Shown: positions 45,294 to 56,210 of the stretch, piece by piece
How the letters are laid out: the number at the start of each line of letters is the position of its first letter
Position numbering within the stretch: the stretch's first letter is position 1
Source of the DNA: Evernia prunastri
Lineage: Eukaryota; Ascomycota; Lecanoromycetes; Lecanorales; Parmeliaceae
Direction: 5' to 3'
DNA: 64,000 bases
Assembly: GCA_003184365.1 (NCBI GenBank)
Contig: NKYR01000014.1
Coordinates: forward strand, 310,001-374,000
Notes under the pieces: generated by a model
Database searches by the model: none
Seen by the model: the letters and a program-made list of their open reading frames with translations, nothing else
Told to the model about the DNA's origin: nothing
Made by a program: the position numbers and the translations under genes

Positions 45294-46033
45294 TCATGGG
45301 GACGGGCAGGTGGTTCCAGTCGACGTGTTCTTGCGTAAGTTCTCGAGAGTCGCCTTTGCCTCGTTCCAGATAGCCAATGCGCAATTCTCTTCCTGGTCAC
45401 TTTCGTCCCTTTCCCGGCGGTCGTACCGTTTCTCCTGCACATCGACCCACCTCTTACATCGAGAGACTGCACCAAACAGCTCCGGACCCGCTTCCATTGA
45501 GTACCGCAAGGGATTCCAGACAGTGTCGACGTAGCTCGCCTTGAAAGACTTGTGCCTGAGACTGTCGCGAGCTTTAATGACTTCTGCGATCTCTTCGGCC
45601 GAAAAATCGCTGAATTCACCGTCCATCAGAGCGCACACGAGTACTGTGTCCAAGGCGTGACCATCTTGAAGGACGTTGAGCACCGCTGCGACTTCTTCGT
45701 CAGAGTGACGCCAGGGCATCTTGTAGAGTGGCCCCAAGGATTCCCTAAAGCAGTATTAGGTGTGTGTGTGTTCGAATGTAGGGAAGCGCTGGAGGCATGA
45801 CAGAGCGCAGAATGGGTGGAGACAGACTTTAGAGCTTCGTACCGGTCAGACTCCCATATTCGAAATTTCAATAAGCGCAAGTACAATTTTCTTTTCTGTG
45901 CTGTATCTTGTCTTACAGGCTGTGCTTGAGTCCGTATAGCGTCCGATGACATTTTATCCGAGTCAGGCGTGCTTTCGGAGGAGAGAACACGAGGGGTGTC
46001 TGGTGATGGGTTGCTTAGTGGTGTGAAAGGCAT
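45294..46033 (-). CDS. Unrecognised protein, at least two exons
   Basis: Exons 46033-45843 and 45744-45294 give 213 aa (intron 98 bp, GTACGA...CTTTAG). Reads LKFRIWESDR then ESLGPLYKMPWRHSDEEVAA, LNVLQDGHALDTVLVCALMD, FSAEEIAEVIKARDSLRHKS, YVDTVWNPLRYSMEAGPELF and RRERDESDQEENCALAIWNE. I do not recognise the family. A different frame directly downstream also looks coding (LGDTELYRGPRHAENVEG to TVTGPTVCWDLVA, stop at 45041). A short intron with a weak donor near 45315 would join it and lengthen the protein to the 45041 stop. No signal peptide or membrane segment. Confidence 0.5.
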
Positions 46034-46319
46034 GTCGATGTCTGAGAAATACTGGGAATCTGTGGTCTGTGTGAGATAGCGTAGGTCTTCGTGGGACGGA
46101 GATCTTCGTGGGATGGAGAAATTTTCGTGGAAGAGAGAGGAGTGGTGTGACTTGAAAAAACGGAAAGATCTGCCCCCAGAGGATGCGCCCTTATATAGCG
46201 ATGAGAATGAGATAGCGGCCCTTGCAAAGCCTTGGGGCTATGTCTTAGGGCAGATGGCGAAGTCTATCACGTACTCACCTGTAAGAGATACGGACGACAG
46301 ACAGTTCAACAAATAGTAA

Positions 46320-47020
46320 GGCAGTATCGTCGCGAGGGGTCCCCATCTTCAAACAAGGCGTCATGGCGACCGAGAGTGAAACGGAGATATGACTAACATG
46401 GCGACCAACCAAGAAGCACCTAGAGCGGTCAACACGGCAGCAAGTCTCAAGACACGTTGCAACAGTCCCTCCATGACTGGGGTAAGCCAAGCTGGTGTCT
46501 AAGCTACCTTTCCAAACGGCAAACTCCCGTATGAGATGCCACTGGACAGCAAGATCACCGCCGGGAATGTGATCTTGAACACATCTCAACGCAACCAGTA
46601 AAGCTTCTCTGTATATAGGTTTAGCAGCCATTCTGTCTACGGTGGCGACTGCAACATTGACTGGCGTCGGGGAGCGAGACCTGGAAGCGCACACCCTGAG
46701 GAATGACGCCCTCGGCGCCGAGCTTCCAGGATTCTCGACATTCTCTAATGGCGGAATCATCGTACCTAAGCGGCAGGAGTTTGACAGGCGGAGCGTCAGG
46801 CCCGGTGAGGACCACGGGGGAGCTTCGAGGAGCTACGCGATGGCAGCGGGCTTTTGACGAAGGGGAATCCGCTCAAGACGTCTCGCTGGAAGAGCAACGA
46901 ATTTGCCTTATTTGCCGGTGATAGAGCGGCGCAGAGACGCTTGGTCGCGGTACGCTGGTCTGGCAGACAGACGCTACCCACGAACTGGGCGGTGTCGGCG
47001 ATCTTTGGGAGTCCTGCCAT
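46320..47020 (-). pseudogene. MetE/UROD-like protein, decayed
   Basis: Minus-strand remains in family order. MAGLPKIADTAQFVGSVCLP and LCAALSP lie at the start, then (about 20 expected residues with the RIPDGE region missing) LLFQRDVLSGFPFVKSP. After another frame change come PLRYDDSAIRECRESWKLGA and EGVIPQGVRFQVSLP. A one-base frame change gives TPVNVAVATVDRMAAKPIYR, EALLVALRCVQDHIPGGDLA and VQWHLIREFAVWKGSL. The pattern GVIP.GVRFQVSLPTP..V and IP..DLA.QW is typical of fungal and bacterial cobalamin-independent methionine-synthase-like (UROD/MetE fold) proteins of about 400 aa. At least two frame breaks and an internal deletion show it is non-functional. Confidence 0.65.
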
Positions 47021-48041
47021 GTTTGTATTCTTCTTGGAAGTCGGTTGGCGGGGACTCAATGATCTTCTGACGACTTGGTAATGTAGTACGAAAAGAACGC
47101 TATCAACGTGGGAATGATCACAAAAGGGTTTCACTGCAGCGAAAAGGGGGCCTGCCCTTCATCTACCGAATCTGGTACAGTCGCCGCTGCGGACCCCAAT
47201 GAGCGACAGATTTCATAAACCTCGGCTGCGGTCCCCCGAAGAGACGCTCTCTTGAAGGAATCGCACCGTGCGTGAAAGTGGCACCTTACACCAACAGAAG
47301 GCATCTCTAACCTCACTGAGAATCGCGTCCTCTGTCGACACCATCCCACCTCCCAGTGCGATTCGTCGTCTTTAGAACCGTATTCCACGTGGAGACCATC
47401 CCGTACATACTCCTCACAGCATGACATCTCTCACCGCCGCTCGCTGACAAGCCCTATCCTCAAACACCAACCACCTCGGCAGGATCGTGCCGCGAACCCA
47501 CCTCGGCTAGCGCTCGGTTAACATACCTAGGGTAGCCCAGCGGTACTGTAGGTAGGTGGGCAGGTACTCAGGATCCGAATCAAGGCATCCGACGTCGTGT
47601 TCTTGCCGAAATACGCGACTGGCGAAGAGTCAACAAGCCATGACCATGAGCAAATAATGGCCCAGAATTCACATCGGGTGATGGGTGTCGCTTCTCGGAG
47701 AAGGCGCTTCCCTCTTCCCCTTCGATTGGCGGAAAACCTTTTTGTACTCGACAGGGCAATGGTTCGGATGTCATACATCACGTATATGAGGTCACCGCGA
47801 GACCTCCGTTCTACACTTAAGCGCATGAAATCGGTACCGCTGCCGTTTGATGAAATCTCTGACCGTTGTGGGACCGAGCGCTCTCATGCTTCTCTCTCTT
47901 GCTGCCAAGTCTTTTATTTTTCTTGACGTAATGGGACAATGGAGTCTATGAAGATAATAATGGCGAACATGCAGACCGCAAAACTCACAAGACGTCTTGT
48001 CTACAGCACGCCCCACGCCTTTCCGCGGCATTTCCTCTATT
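47021..48041. other. Intergenic region 3' of the 206-aa secreted protein
   Basis: 1 kb without a recognisable gene; a minus-strand frame at 47427-47131 (MSCCEEYVRDGLHVEYGSKD) has no known motif and is not called. Confidence 0.45.
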
Positions 48042-48739
48042 TTAAAACCCCACCCACGGCACCGGCACCCCCGCCGCCGTCAACGTGACGAAAACCGCGA
48101 ACCCCGTCGCCTCCTGCGCGAACACGGTCGCGTGCAACCCCGTGAAGCCCAACGCCGTGTTCGCCCTGAGCCGCGCCGCCACCGCCCGGACGAAGCTCCA
48201 GGGGATAGCCGTGTTCATGCTGAAGAACCTCAGCTCGAGCCCGCCGTATCGGAACAGCAGCATCTGGCCCCGCATGCCGAAATAGGTGACGGGGGCGCCG
48301 GCGGAGAGGTAGGGTGGGTAGGAGGAGGAGAGGAGGAAGAGGCGGGCGTAGAAGATGGAGAGTCGGGCGGCGGCGGGGATGACGGGGAGGAGGGCGCACT
48401 GGGAGATTGGGGGGGGGTTGGTCAGTAGTTCCCTCTGGTTTGGAAGGTTGAGTGGATCGTGGCGGTGTTTCTCACGTAGGTTTTGGAACGGGAGTTCCAG
48501 CCGTTGGTCCACAGTGTGTAGGAGACGCCGGTTTCGGCGGAGCGTTCGCTGATGGGCTGGGTCTCGGGGAAGCTCAGAAGATCGTGATGTGGATGGGAGC
48601 GAGCAATCAGACTGACTTCATGGTTGGTGGTGTCTTTGGTGAGGGGGGGAAACGTGGGGCTTGCGCTCGAGAGTATGCATAATGAGGTAACAATAGATAG
48701 GAGACCCAACATCCCAAGACAGATGCATCGTGTGACCAT
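48042..48739 (-). CDS. Secreted protein of unknown function (206 aa)
   Basis: Exons 48739-48476 and 48398-48042 in frame; intron 77 bp, GTGAGA, branch ACTGAC, CCCAG. A signal peptide begins MVTRCICLGMLGLLSIVTSL. The mature part has TGVSYTLWTNGWNSRSKTY, then CALLPVIPAAARLSIFYARL, YFGMRGQMLLFRYGGLELRF, IPWSFVRAVAARLRANTALG, and FTGLHATVFAQEATGFAVFV. Related unnamed fungal proteins share a block of the form L.L.F......IPW.FV...A..L...T..GFTG. That pattern suggests a small surface or secreted protein. GC content of exon 2 is clearly higher than exon 1. Confidence 0.7.
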
Positions 48740-49142
48740 GGTAAAGCGGTAGATTCTGCACAGCTTTTGGGCCCGATGGCAGTGCTTCACGGATGCCCGA
48801 AGAATTTCAGCATTTATCATGTTGGAAAATTCACGAGCAGATGCAAATTGGCGCTGAAGCGCAAGGACAACAGGCCGCACTTGACACACGACTGGGACAC
48901 GGCCGTGCGTTTGATCGTGGGCCCAAGCCCTTTGCATTTCGCTTTTCCAGCTCCCAATCATTGATCACGCGAGCTCCACTCACAGCTCGCCCATCCTGGC
49001 CAACACGAGAAGACTCACATATAGTACAAAATACGTCACCGGATAATTGACGAGGAAATTCTGACCAGCAGCATCCCAGAATTTGATCCAGCAAAATAGC
49101 AGAGTGAAGGTAAAGTAGAGAAGCCGTTGGCCACGGGGGCCT
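48740..49142. other. Intergenic region between two tandem secreted-protein genes
   Basis: 400 bp; serves as upstream region of the 206-aa gene and 3' region of the EF-hand gene. No motif recognised. Confidence 0.5.
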
Positions 49143-50043
49143 CTAGTACCGCCGAAACTTCTGGGGTATGTTTTGCTCCACGATGGGCATTTGGTCCATT
49201 CGCTCCTGGTACTCGGCCTGAGCATCCATTTCATCATGTTTTCGAAAGTGGGCGATGTCCTCAGGATGCGTGAGATCTTCTTCTCTCGTATCTAGCGATG
49301 GTCGATGCCGTCAGTAGACCGTAGCGCAGAAGGGTCGACGAGGAGCGACTCACTCTCATCATGGAACTTCTCGAAGTGATGGATTTCGTACTCATACTCG
49401 TCATCGCCGTGATGTCCTGGTCCAGTCTGAGGATTGAAAACAAGGATTAGCATAGCTTTCAAAATCCTTTGGGGCGCAATAGCTGAAAGGTGTCTTGTTG
49501 AATAGATCTTGCGCGGGCCCGGGCATGCATAGTGGGCAATTCAAGTGTGAGAGCATCAAGACAATTGAAATCATCAAAGATGCCTCTCAACCAATTTGGC
49601 CCAACGTGAATCCCAAGCCCATGCTTATAATTGTAACATTTATGACAACCTACCCCAAAATCCGGCAACCTCTTCCCCTCCTTTACCCACCCATCCATCC
49701 ACTCATCCCTGCTAATGCTCCCATCCCCATCCCTATCGAACATGCCCATCACCTCCTGCACAGCATTTGTTTTCTTCTCCAGCGGCACATCCTTTGCACT
49801 TTCATCGTCTAACCCGTACGTTCGACGGATCTCGTCGGGGCTCCAGTGGCCGGAGGAGTCGTAGTCGTGCAGGGTGAAGAAGGCGGAGGGATCAAGGTTG
49901 GCGATATGGTGTTCTTCGGCCATGTGACGCGTGGCCCAATCGGCGTCGTCGGATACGGGGACCTGGTGGCCGTGGGAGAAAGCGGTAGGGAGGAGGGAGA
50001 GGAGGGCGACGGAGACAAAGGGGGTGAGAAGTTGGCAGTACAT
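49143..50043 (-). CDS. SSP120: Secretory-pathway EF-hand protein, SSP120/nucleobindin-like
   Basis: Exons 50043-49654, 49426-49354 and 49291-49143 give 203 aa. Signal peptide MYCQLLTPFVSVALLSLLPT to AFSHGH. Two EF-hands: DYDSSGHWSPDEIRRTYG (about 58-75) and FDRDGDGSISRDEWMDGW (about 101-118). After the 227-bp intron comes TGPGHHGDDEYEYEIHHFEK, with FHDE, then DLTHPEDIAHFRKHDEMDAQ, diagnostic of fungal Ssp120-type proteins. Ends IPQKFRRY with no HDEL. It probably binds calcium in the ER-Golgi lumen, where yeast Ssp120 works with Emp46/47 cargo receptors. Second intron is long for this genome. Confidence 0.88.
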
Positions 50044-50582
50044 TGGGGTCGCAGCGTCTCTTTCGTGGATGGTGAAATTAGTTGAGTATACGAGAAGGCT
50101 ATATAGATCTTCTATAGGAAGGGCGATAATGGTTGTTTGAGGGGATAGAATTGTTTGTGCATTGGAGTTGCTAGATGTCGAGGGCTTGGCAATGCTTTGT
50201 TACTGTTGTAGAGTACTCTACTCTAACGCACACTAAAATAATCTCCTTGTAGAATACATACCTACCTATCTACAAGGTTGGTCTTCTCCACACATCAGAC
50301 CCCATGGGACGGCTACCCTTTTTAATGGTCGTTTTGGGAACATCCCTCTTTGCCTAACCATTACCGAATTATGCATAACAACGCTTAGAGAGGAACCGTT
50401 CAAGCTACGAGTACCGCGATCAAGACTCCTTTCACGCACTTATCAGACTATCTATCTCCGGGCTTTGTTTTCCAGTGTGAAACAACACCGCCAGTGCCTC
50501 GTTGCCCTTGCTGGTCTTGTTGACGAGGGATAACAGAAAGGGAAGGAAGAAGGAGGGTAGAAGAGGGCAAAAACATAAACTG
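50044..50582. other. Intergenic region upstream of SSP120-like gene
   Basis: 540 bp; no gene or repeat recognised. Confidence 0.5.
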
Positions 50583-50716
50583 TCCTTCGAGCCGGGATCG
50601 AACCGGCGACCCCGAGATAACATGAGGATATTACACTTAATGGAGGTTAGTTAAGATTTCGATGTTGAGCAGAAGAACACTGACGTCTCGTGCTCTTCCA
50701 ACTGAGCTATCAAAGG
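50583..50716 (-). tRNA. tRNA-like gene with intron, isotype not assignable
   Basis: Read on the minus strand: acceptor arm CCTTTGA pairs with TCGAAGG (one G-T). D-arm GCTC-AGTTGGAA-GAGC, variable loop GGGTC, T-arm GCCGG-TTCGATC-CCGGC, and discriminator A. The anticodon stem CGAGA pairs with TCTCG but is split by about 60 bases of intron. The promoter-like A box (TAGCTCAGTTGG) and B box (GGTTCGATCC) are perfect. The anticodon loop reads C-G-T-C-A-G before the intron. The usual T at position 33 is absent, and by position the anticodon would be TCA. So this is either a tRNA pseudogene, a tRNA with an unusual loop, or an intron in an unusual place. Confidence 0.65.
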
Positions 50717-51959
50717 TTTTCAAATATGATTAACTATTTTGTTTTCTACCTATTATTTGACCTGGTAGGGGTCATTCCGGGTACTCTGGCTTAGCAGGCA
50801 ATCGAAAATAACCATACCTACTCTAACGTGCAGAGCACGCTGTTTCCGCTGGGGTAACACCCCACCACCCCAAAATCGAAAAGCTGAAAAGCTGAAAAGC
50901 TGAAAAGCTGAAAAGGCTTTATTTAAACTATCATCATTGTCTCGTACGCTCTCGTATTAATTAATTATCTCTCAGTCTCTTCCTACCTATTCCATTAATA
51001 TTGATAACTATCTCTATCGGAGAATTTTCTCCGAGCTTGCTCTCGCAGTGTCATCGGGCATACCTCCTTTGCAATGCCTCTCCAGCAGCAGTCAACTCCC
51101 GCCCAGGCTTGCCGTCCTCGGCTCCGTCCGAACACGCTCCATGTCTCCGTTCGCCAAGAGAAGCAAAAATTGGCGGAGGGGAAGGAAAGGGTGGAGGGGA
51201 GCGTGTGCGCGGAAAATAGCGAAATTAGCGAATGATTGCATTGATCGTCCAACCAGATGCTTTCTATTCCGGTGATCTGACTTGCATGAAGTCAGGCTTA
51301 CGACAAGTCAAACGATTGGAGGATGGTCAGCACACGGTATTCATAAATGCTGCTGCGAATGCAGGTGACTGCCCTACCCGCCCTCATTACCGGTACACAA
51401 TTCTGCTTCCCACGTTTTTCCCTCTTGTGTCGTGCTTGATCTCGCTTGCTCTTTGTGCACTTCGTATCCCTTTCCCTTCAAAAAAGAAAACGTGGAAATC
51501 ATCACACCACGAAGTCCCGGGACGGCGCGGCACTTGCTCCAATACAAACAACCGAGGGGCACTTATTGGCCTTGTGCCTTCTACCATCGAGTCACTTGTT
51601 TGCGACGTTACGAATATGTAGCTGCACGTCAGCTTATCTGCTTCTACATCCGAAGAAAATTCTCTCGCCCTCCCCGAGAGAGACCAAGAGAGCGTGTGTG
51701 TGAGAGAGAGAGGGAAAGAGAGGTAAAGAGAAAGAGAGAGTCTCAACCTGATATTACATTGCGATCCTCGTTGTGCCGAGGGGGCGTTCCAGGCCCGTTC
51801 CTCGGTCGCGAAGGATTCGTGCCCCCACGGCTGAGGCTGACTGTCTGACTTTGCACATGAACCTCTTCTTTCGCAGCGAGGAATCCGAATGTCTACCTTG
51901 TCTGCGTGTACTCACTCCGTCTCCAGCACCACACCGCAGAGCAATCGTCCATCGGCGGA
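50717..51959. other. Intergenic region between tRNA-like gene and second receptor
   Basis: 1.24 kb. Contains the 8-bp tandem repeat at 50878-50915 and a GA-rich simple stretch at about 51660-51745 (GAGAGAGAC, GTGTGTGTGAGAGAGAGAGG). No gene recognised. Confidence 0.5.
50878..50915 (+). repeat. Tandem 8-bp repeat GAAAAGCT
   Basis: Four perfect units of GAAAAGCT followed by a partial unit (GAAAAGG). It lies 160 bp upstream of the tRNA-like gene. Confidence 0.85.
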
Positions 51960-53340
51960 ATGTCGCCCCAGCTTCCAGACGACGTCCCCACCCTGGCCCC
52001 CGGTATCATCATCACCTGTGTAATCGGTCCGATAGTAGCCGCAATCATCGTTTATATCAGAGTCTGGACCAGGGTGGTCGTCACCCACAACCTCGGCTGG
52101 GACGACTATGCGGCCATGGTCACTTTGCTGTTTTGCATCAGTTTCAGCGTCGTCCTGGGAATCTCTACGCGGTATGGAATGGGATTGCACACTTGGGATG
52201 TAAGGTCAACCTCCAAAGCATTCCGTCTCTAGTCAGCGTCTCTCTTTCAGTCATGGGACCTGTGGCAGGGGCAGAACATCTCCTCAGCACCGTTCAAACT
52301 CTCTAGACAATTTTTCCACGATTCCAATCCGCGTCTCGATGAGGAAATGTTGACTCCAATGCTTGGATAGATGACACCGGAGCTCTTATCCGACCATCGT
52401 GAAGTACGGCTACTCGTTCCCATGGTATCTTGTCCAACTCCGACTGATTGAGCCCGACCACAGTGGATGTACATCTCGTCGGTCATGTACCTACTCAGCA
52501 TCCTCGGCTACCGGATCGCCCTGCTGCTCATGTACCTCCGACTCTTCGGCGTCAACGACCGCTTCCGCTACGCGACCTGGACCGTCCTCTTCTTCGTCAC
52601 CGGCTACCTGTTCAGCAACCTGATCACGCTCATCTTCGGCTGCACGCCCATCACCAAGTACTGGAACATCGACGAACCGGGCCACTGCATCGTCCTCGTC
52701 CAGGCCGACTACGCGTACGGCTCCATGAACGTCGCCTCCGACGTGCTCATGTTCCTGCTGCCCCTGCCCATGGTGTGGCAGCTGCGGCTGTCCCCCAGGG
52801 AAAAGCTCGGACTGGTGTTCGTCTTCATGAGCGGCATCGCGTACGCCACCCACTCCATCCAACCCAACCCAACACTTGCAAACGGGGAAGAACTGACCTC
52901 CCCCGCAGCAACTGCGTCGTCACCACCGTCCGCTTCGCCCTCTTGGTCCAAAATCTCAACGCCCTCGACACAGCATGGCTGGACGCACGGACCTTCCTCC
53001 TAACGTAACTCCCCCCCCTGCTCCCCTTCCCCCTTTCCCCATGCCCACCCAGAGAAAACCCCCCACTGACACCCCACTCCCTCTTCTAAACCACAGCGTC
53101 GTCGAGACCAACACCGGCCTCATCTGCGGCTGCATGCCCGTCCTCAAGCCCTTCTTCCGCCACATCCTCTCCAAACCCCAACCGGACCAGTACCAGCGGC
53201 ACCTGGCCTCCCGCCCCGGCTCCGTCTGGATGGGCAAGTGCCCCGACGACCTCAGCCGGTGCAACTACCGGGATTTCATCGAGCTCGAGCGCGGCAAGGG
53301 CACGGGGGATAGGACGTTGGTCCGGGAAATCATAGGTTGA
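51960..53340 (+). CDS. Second Pth11-like rhodopsin-domain membrane protein
   Basis: Exons 51960-52199, 52371-52403 (33 bp), 52464-52840, 52909-53004 and 53097-53340 give 329 aa in frame. N-terminal MSPQLPDDVPTLAPG, helix IIITCVIGPIVAAIIVYIRV, then NLGWDDYAAM and RYGMGLHTWD. The micro-exon adds MTPELLSDHRE, then WMYISSVMYLLSILGYRIAL, LMYLRLFGVNDRFRYATW, FGCTPITKYWNIDEPGHCIV, NVASDVLMFLLPLPMVWQLR, and after splicing GIANCVVTTVRFALLVQNLN and VVETNTGLICGCMPVLKPFF. These are the usual landmarks of fungal rhodopsin-domain proteins. The seventh helix is followed by a short tail. An in-frame ATG at 51906 could add 18 residues. The 33-bp exon is inferred because it alone keeps phase. Confidence 0.85.
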
Positions 53341-54132
53341 GGGAAGGACTAGCAAGGTTTGAGGGGGATGGGGGGGTTATATGCGATGACCCTCGGATGA
53401 GGGAATCGGAAGGGATTTTGGGAGATTAGGCGTTCTGGGCGTATAGGTTGCGCAGACCCCATAGGTAGGCATATGGGATTTCGCTTCTGATGGGGAATCG
53501 GAAGGTTTGTTGGGGAGAACGGGGGCGGGGGGGGGGGGCATTCTGACACTATGGGAGGGAAATCTAGCGATTGTATAAGATGTGTTCGATAGGGTAAGAG
53601 TGTACTATAATCGCCTGAGGTCTCACCAGGACACGATAGCATCCCTGGTCAAAAACTTTGTTTCATTATGCATCTGCCGTTGTACGCTGAGTCCTGTGTC
53701 ATATCGACTCGCAAAAGATGCTTTCGTAGACAGTGGGATACTCCATGCACATTGGGAGGTGGTGCTTCATTGTCCAAGAAGAGAAGGGTGATGGAGTGGG
53801 GAAAGCTGTTCAATGGGTTAGTCGCGTTGGAAATGTTCGATCGAGAAGGTTGATTAGTTGGCATCTACCTCTGCTCTAACAAGATGAATGCCATATGCTC
53901 TCTTCTTCGGGTTTGAGTCAACCTCAATGTATGTACAAGTCGCGCTTCATCTATGTTGCCGTAGACGCCGTGTGGCATACGCCATGCTATCTGGGACGCG
54001 AATCCGTTTCCTATAGATAGCGCCAATTCGCCATCAATTGCGCCTGGTATCAATTTCCGAGATGGCGATGGAGAGCACCTCAGATGCAAAAAAAATCGTG
54101 GATAACGTAAAGCGGATGGTAGAAGCATAGAC
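53341..54132. other. Intergenic region between receptor and UBA2
   Basis: 790 bp, convergent. It has a run of 13 G residues at about 53527-53539 and a G-rich minus-strand equivalent around 53365-53380. No gene. Confidence 0.55.
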
Positions 54133-56210
54133 TCAATCATCGATTACAATTGCCCCGTCGTTTGAGTCGTCAGCAATGACCAAATCATCGTCCTGGAAGC
54201 CGATGGCTTTGGAAGGCATCTGGATCTTGCCACGCTTGTTGCCTTGCTCTAGACCATTCTCAGGTTCTTCTAGACTCCGCTTTCGTTTCATACCAACAGG
54301 AGAAGCTGTCACGTGGCCATTGACGTGGCCATTGGTGTCACCGTTGGTGACGGGAGCTGGTGCATCTTTGGGCTTACGAGCGATGTCGATTTCCTTGGGA
54401 AGTTGAACAGCTTTGGTGTCTTTAGGTAAGGTCTTCTCCAAGATAGCGAGCGAGAGGTTGACACGAGGATCTTCTTCATCATCGTCAATGACGGTCAAGA
54501 AGCTGTCTGCTTTCACTCCAAGGTCGCTGAATTTCTTAGACAGATTGTCATCTAGATCTGGATCGTACAGGGTCCCAACTTCGTTGTTGATGCTGAATTC
54601 GTCCCCGTAACCCAGTTGAGTCTTCAGGATACCTTCGACAAGGTCATTGAGCGTTGCTCGATCAGGATCCACAATGAGAGTAGCTGACATAACACCGCAG
54701 ACGTTGCATTTGGGATTTGGCGGCCTCAAGGCATCGCTGTTGATGACACGGGCAGCTGAGCGCTCGAGGAAGACCATCTTAGCTTTCTGTAGATTGCCTC
54801 GCATAACCTTGAATGCTTGCATGACGCAAAGACCGGCGGTCATGGCATTCGTCGTCGCAATAGCGGGAATGATATTGCCCGCCATTTGCTTGATATCAAA
54901 TTTGGACTTGGACTCAATCCCAAAAATGATGGAGCGGAGATTGGCGCTAGCTGCAACGAAGTCAAGACTATCTTCATCGTCTTTATCGAATGTGAGCACA
55001 GGAGCTGCAGTGTCTGCTCCAGACTGAGCTTGAGATGCCTGCAGTCGGGTACTCAGGCGGCGAAGACTGATGACGTTAGCGGATCTGATGAGCGCTCGGA
55101 CTCGCGAAAACGTACCTGTCACAGAATACAGTGAAATTTTCGGCTATCGTCCAAGCCTTTTGGTCTTGTTGCGCAACAGATGGCTTGGTTCCAGACGCCA
55201 GTTTCGAGATCTCATCAAAATCAAGAGCGTTGGGCTGCTTCCTTGTCTTCCACATGTCCTCCATACTCCGTAATCGATTAATGTCATCATTGAAGACCTT
55301 ATCGAAGACTTTGCGAGCGAAACCGTCCGAACCCATCGACTGTCGTATGCTATTGAGCGCCTGTGACTCCTGCCTCAGGTTCTCTATCTCCTTGGCGTTC
55401 TCACTGTCCTCTGAATGATCGAATTCGGGCGTTTGATCCTCACTTGTCCCAAACATCTCGATGAATAGATAACTCTTAGCCCATACTATGCAATGAATCG
55501 GCTGACTGGGAGTACTCCTAATAGTGCAGACTGGGAAGCTCTTGGGAACTTCCTTGGTACTGCAGTCGTAGCATTCGGTTTTGCCCTAAATGAATAAGCT
55601 TCTTGGTGCCACTGTGAGCTCTTGTGATACTGACCTTCATTATGGGTTGAACCTGCCCGTTGAATCCTGTCGTGCCGCTCTCTATCAAGGGAATATCCGC
55701 AGCCAAGCACATTTTGTTGACATGCCGCCGAGCATCGAGGTTGTCTAGGGCATTGAAGACGAGTTCGAAGCTCTGGAACCACTCTATATTGAACTGAGGA
55801 TCTTTAATGTTGGCATGGTGCGCCTCGAGCTTGATGTGAGGGTTGAAATTGGCGGCGCTCTCCTTCGCGACCTGAACGAAATATGAATAAAAAATTCCTC
55901 ATTACATGGTATGATAGCCCACCAAAGCCTTCGATTTTTTGATATGCTCATGACGAAAGAGGAATTGACGATTGAGGTTGCTGAGGTCGATTGTGTCCAG
56001 ATCGACAATGTGGATCTCCCCGAAGCCGGTGAGGACAAGATTCTTCAGAAGTTCGCAGCCAATGCCTCCGGCGCCCACCATCAAAATGCGAGACTGATGA
56101 ATTGATCTATCAGTGAGGGCTGTAAATGGACGAGGAAAGAAAGAACGGACCTGCTTGATTCTAGGATATAGATAGCCCAAGGACTGCTTTGCGAATCGAT
56201 CTCGCCCCAT
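54133..56210 (-). CDS. UBA2: SUMO-activating enzyme E1 subunit Uba2
   Basis: Exons 56210-56151, 56093-55923, 55871-55635, 55585-55116 and 55066-54133 give 623 aa. ThiF/E1 fold: SRILMVGAGGIGCELLKNLV (nucleotide-binding GAGGIG at 27-32), DLDTIDLSNLNRQFLFR, FNALDNLDARRHVNKMC, and PLIESGTTGFNGQVQPIMK. Zinc cysteines stand in ECYDC (161, 164) and later CNVC. The catalytic Cys is in PVCTIRST (176), with PSQPIHCIVWAK after it. The ubiquitin-fold domain is at about 430-530, and the C-terminal nuclear-signal-like MKRKRSLEEP plus a SIM-like DLVIADDSNDGAIVIDD end it. It pairs with Aos1 to activate SUMO (Smt3) and pass it to Ubc9 in the nucleus. Divergent from QNG1, 543 bp away. Confidence 0.95.

Noticed and set aside
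47997..48428. Long plus-strand open frame
   Set aside because: Lies antisense to the GC-rich exon 2 of the secreted protein at 48042-48398; Arg/Glu-rich composition is typical of a shadow frame.
51374..51850. Overlapping frames on both strands around the GA-rich stretch
   Set aside because: Driven by simple repeats (GAGAGA, GTGTGT); no start context or family motif.
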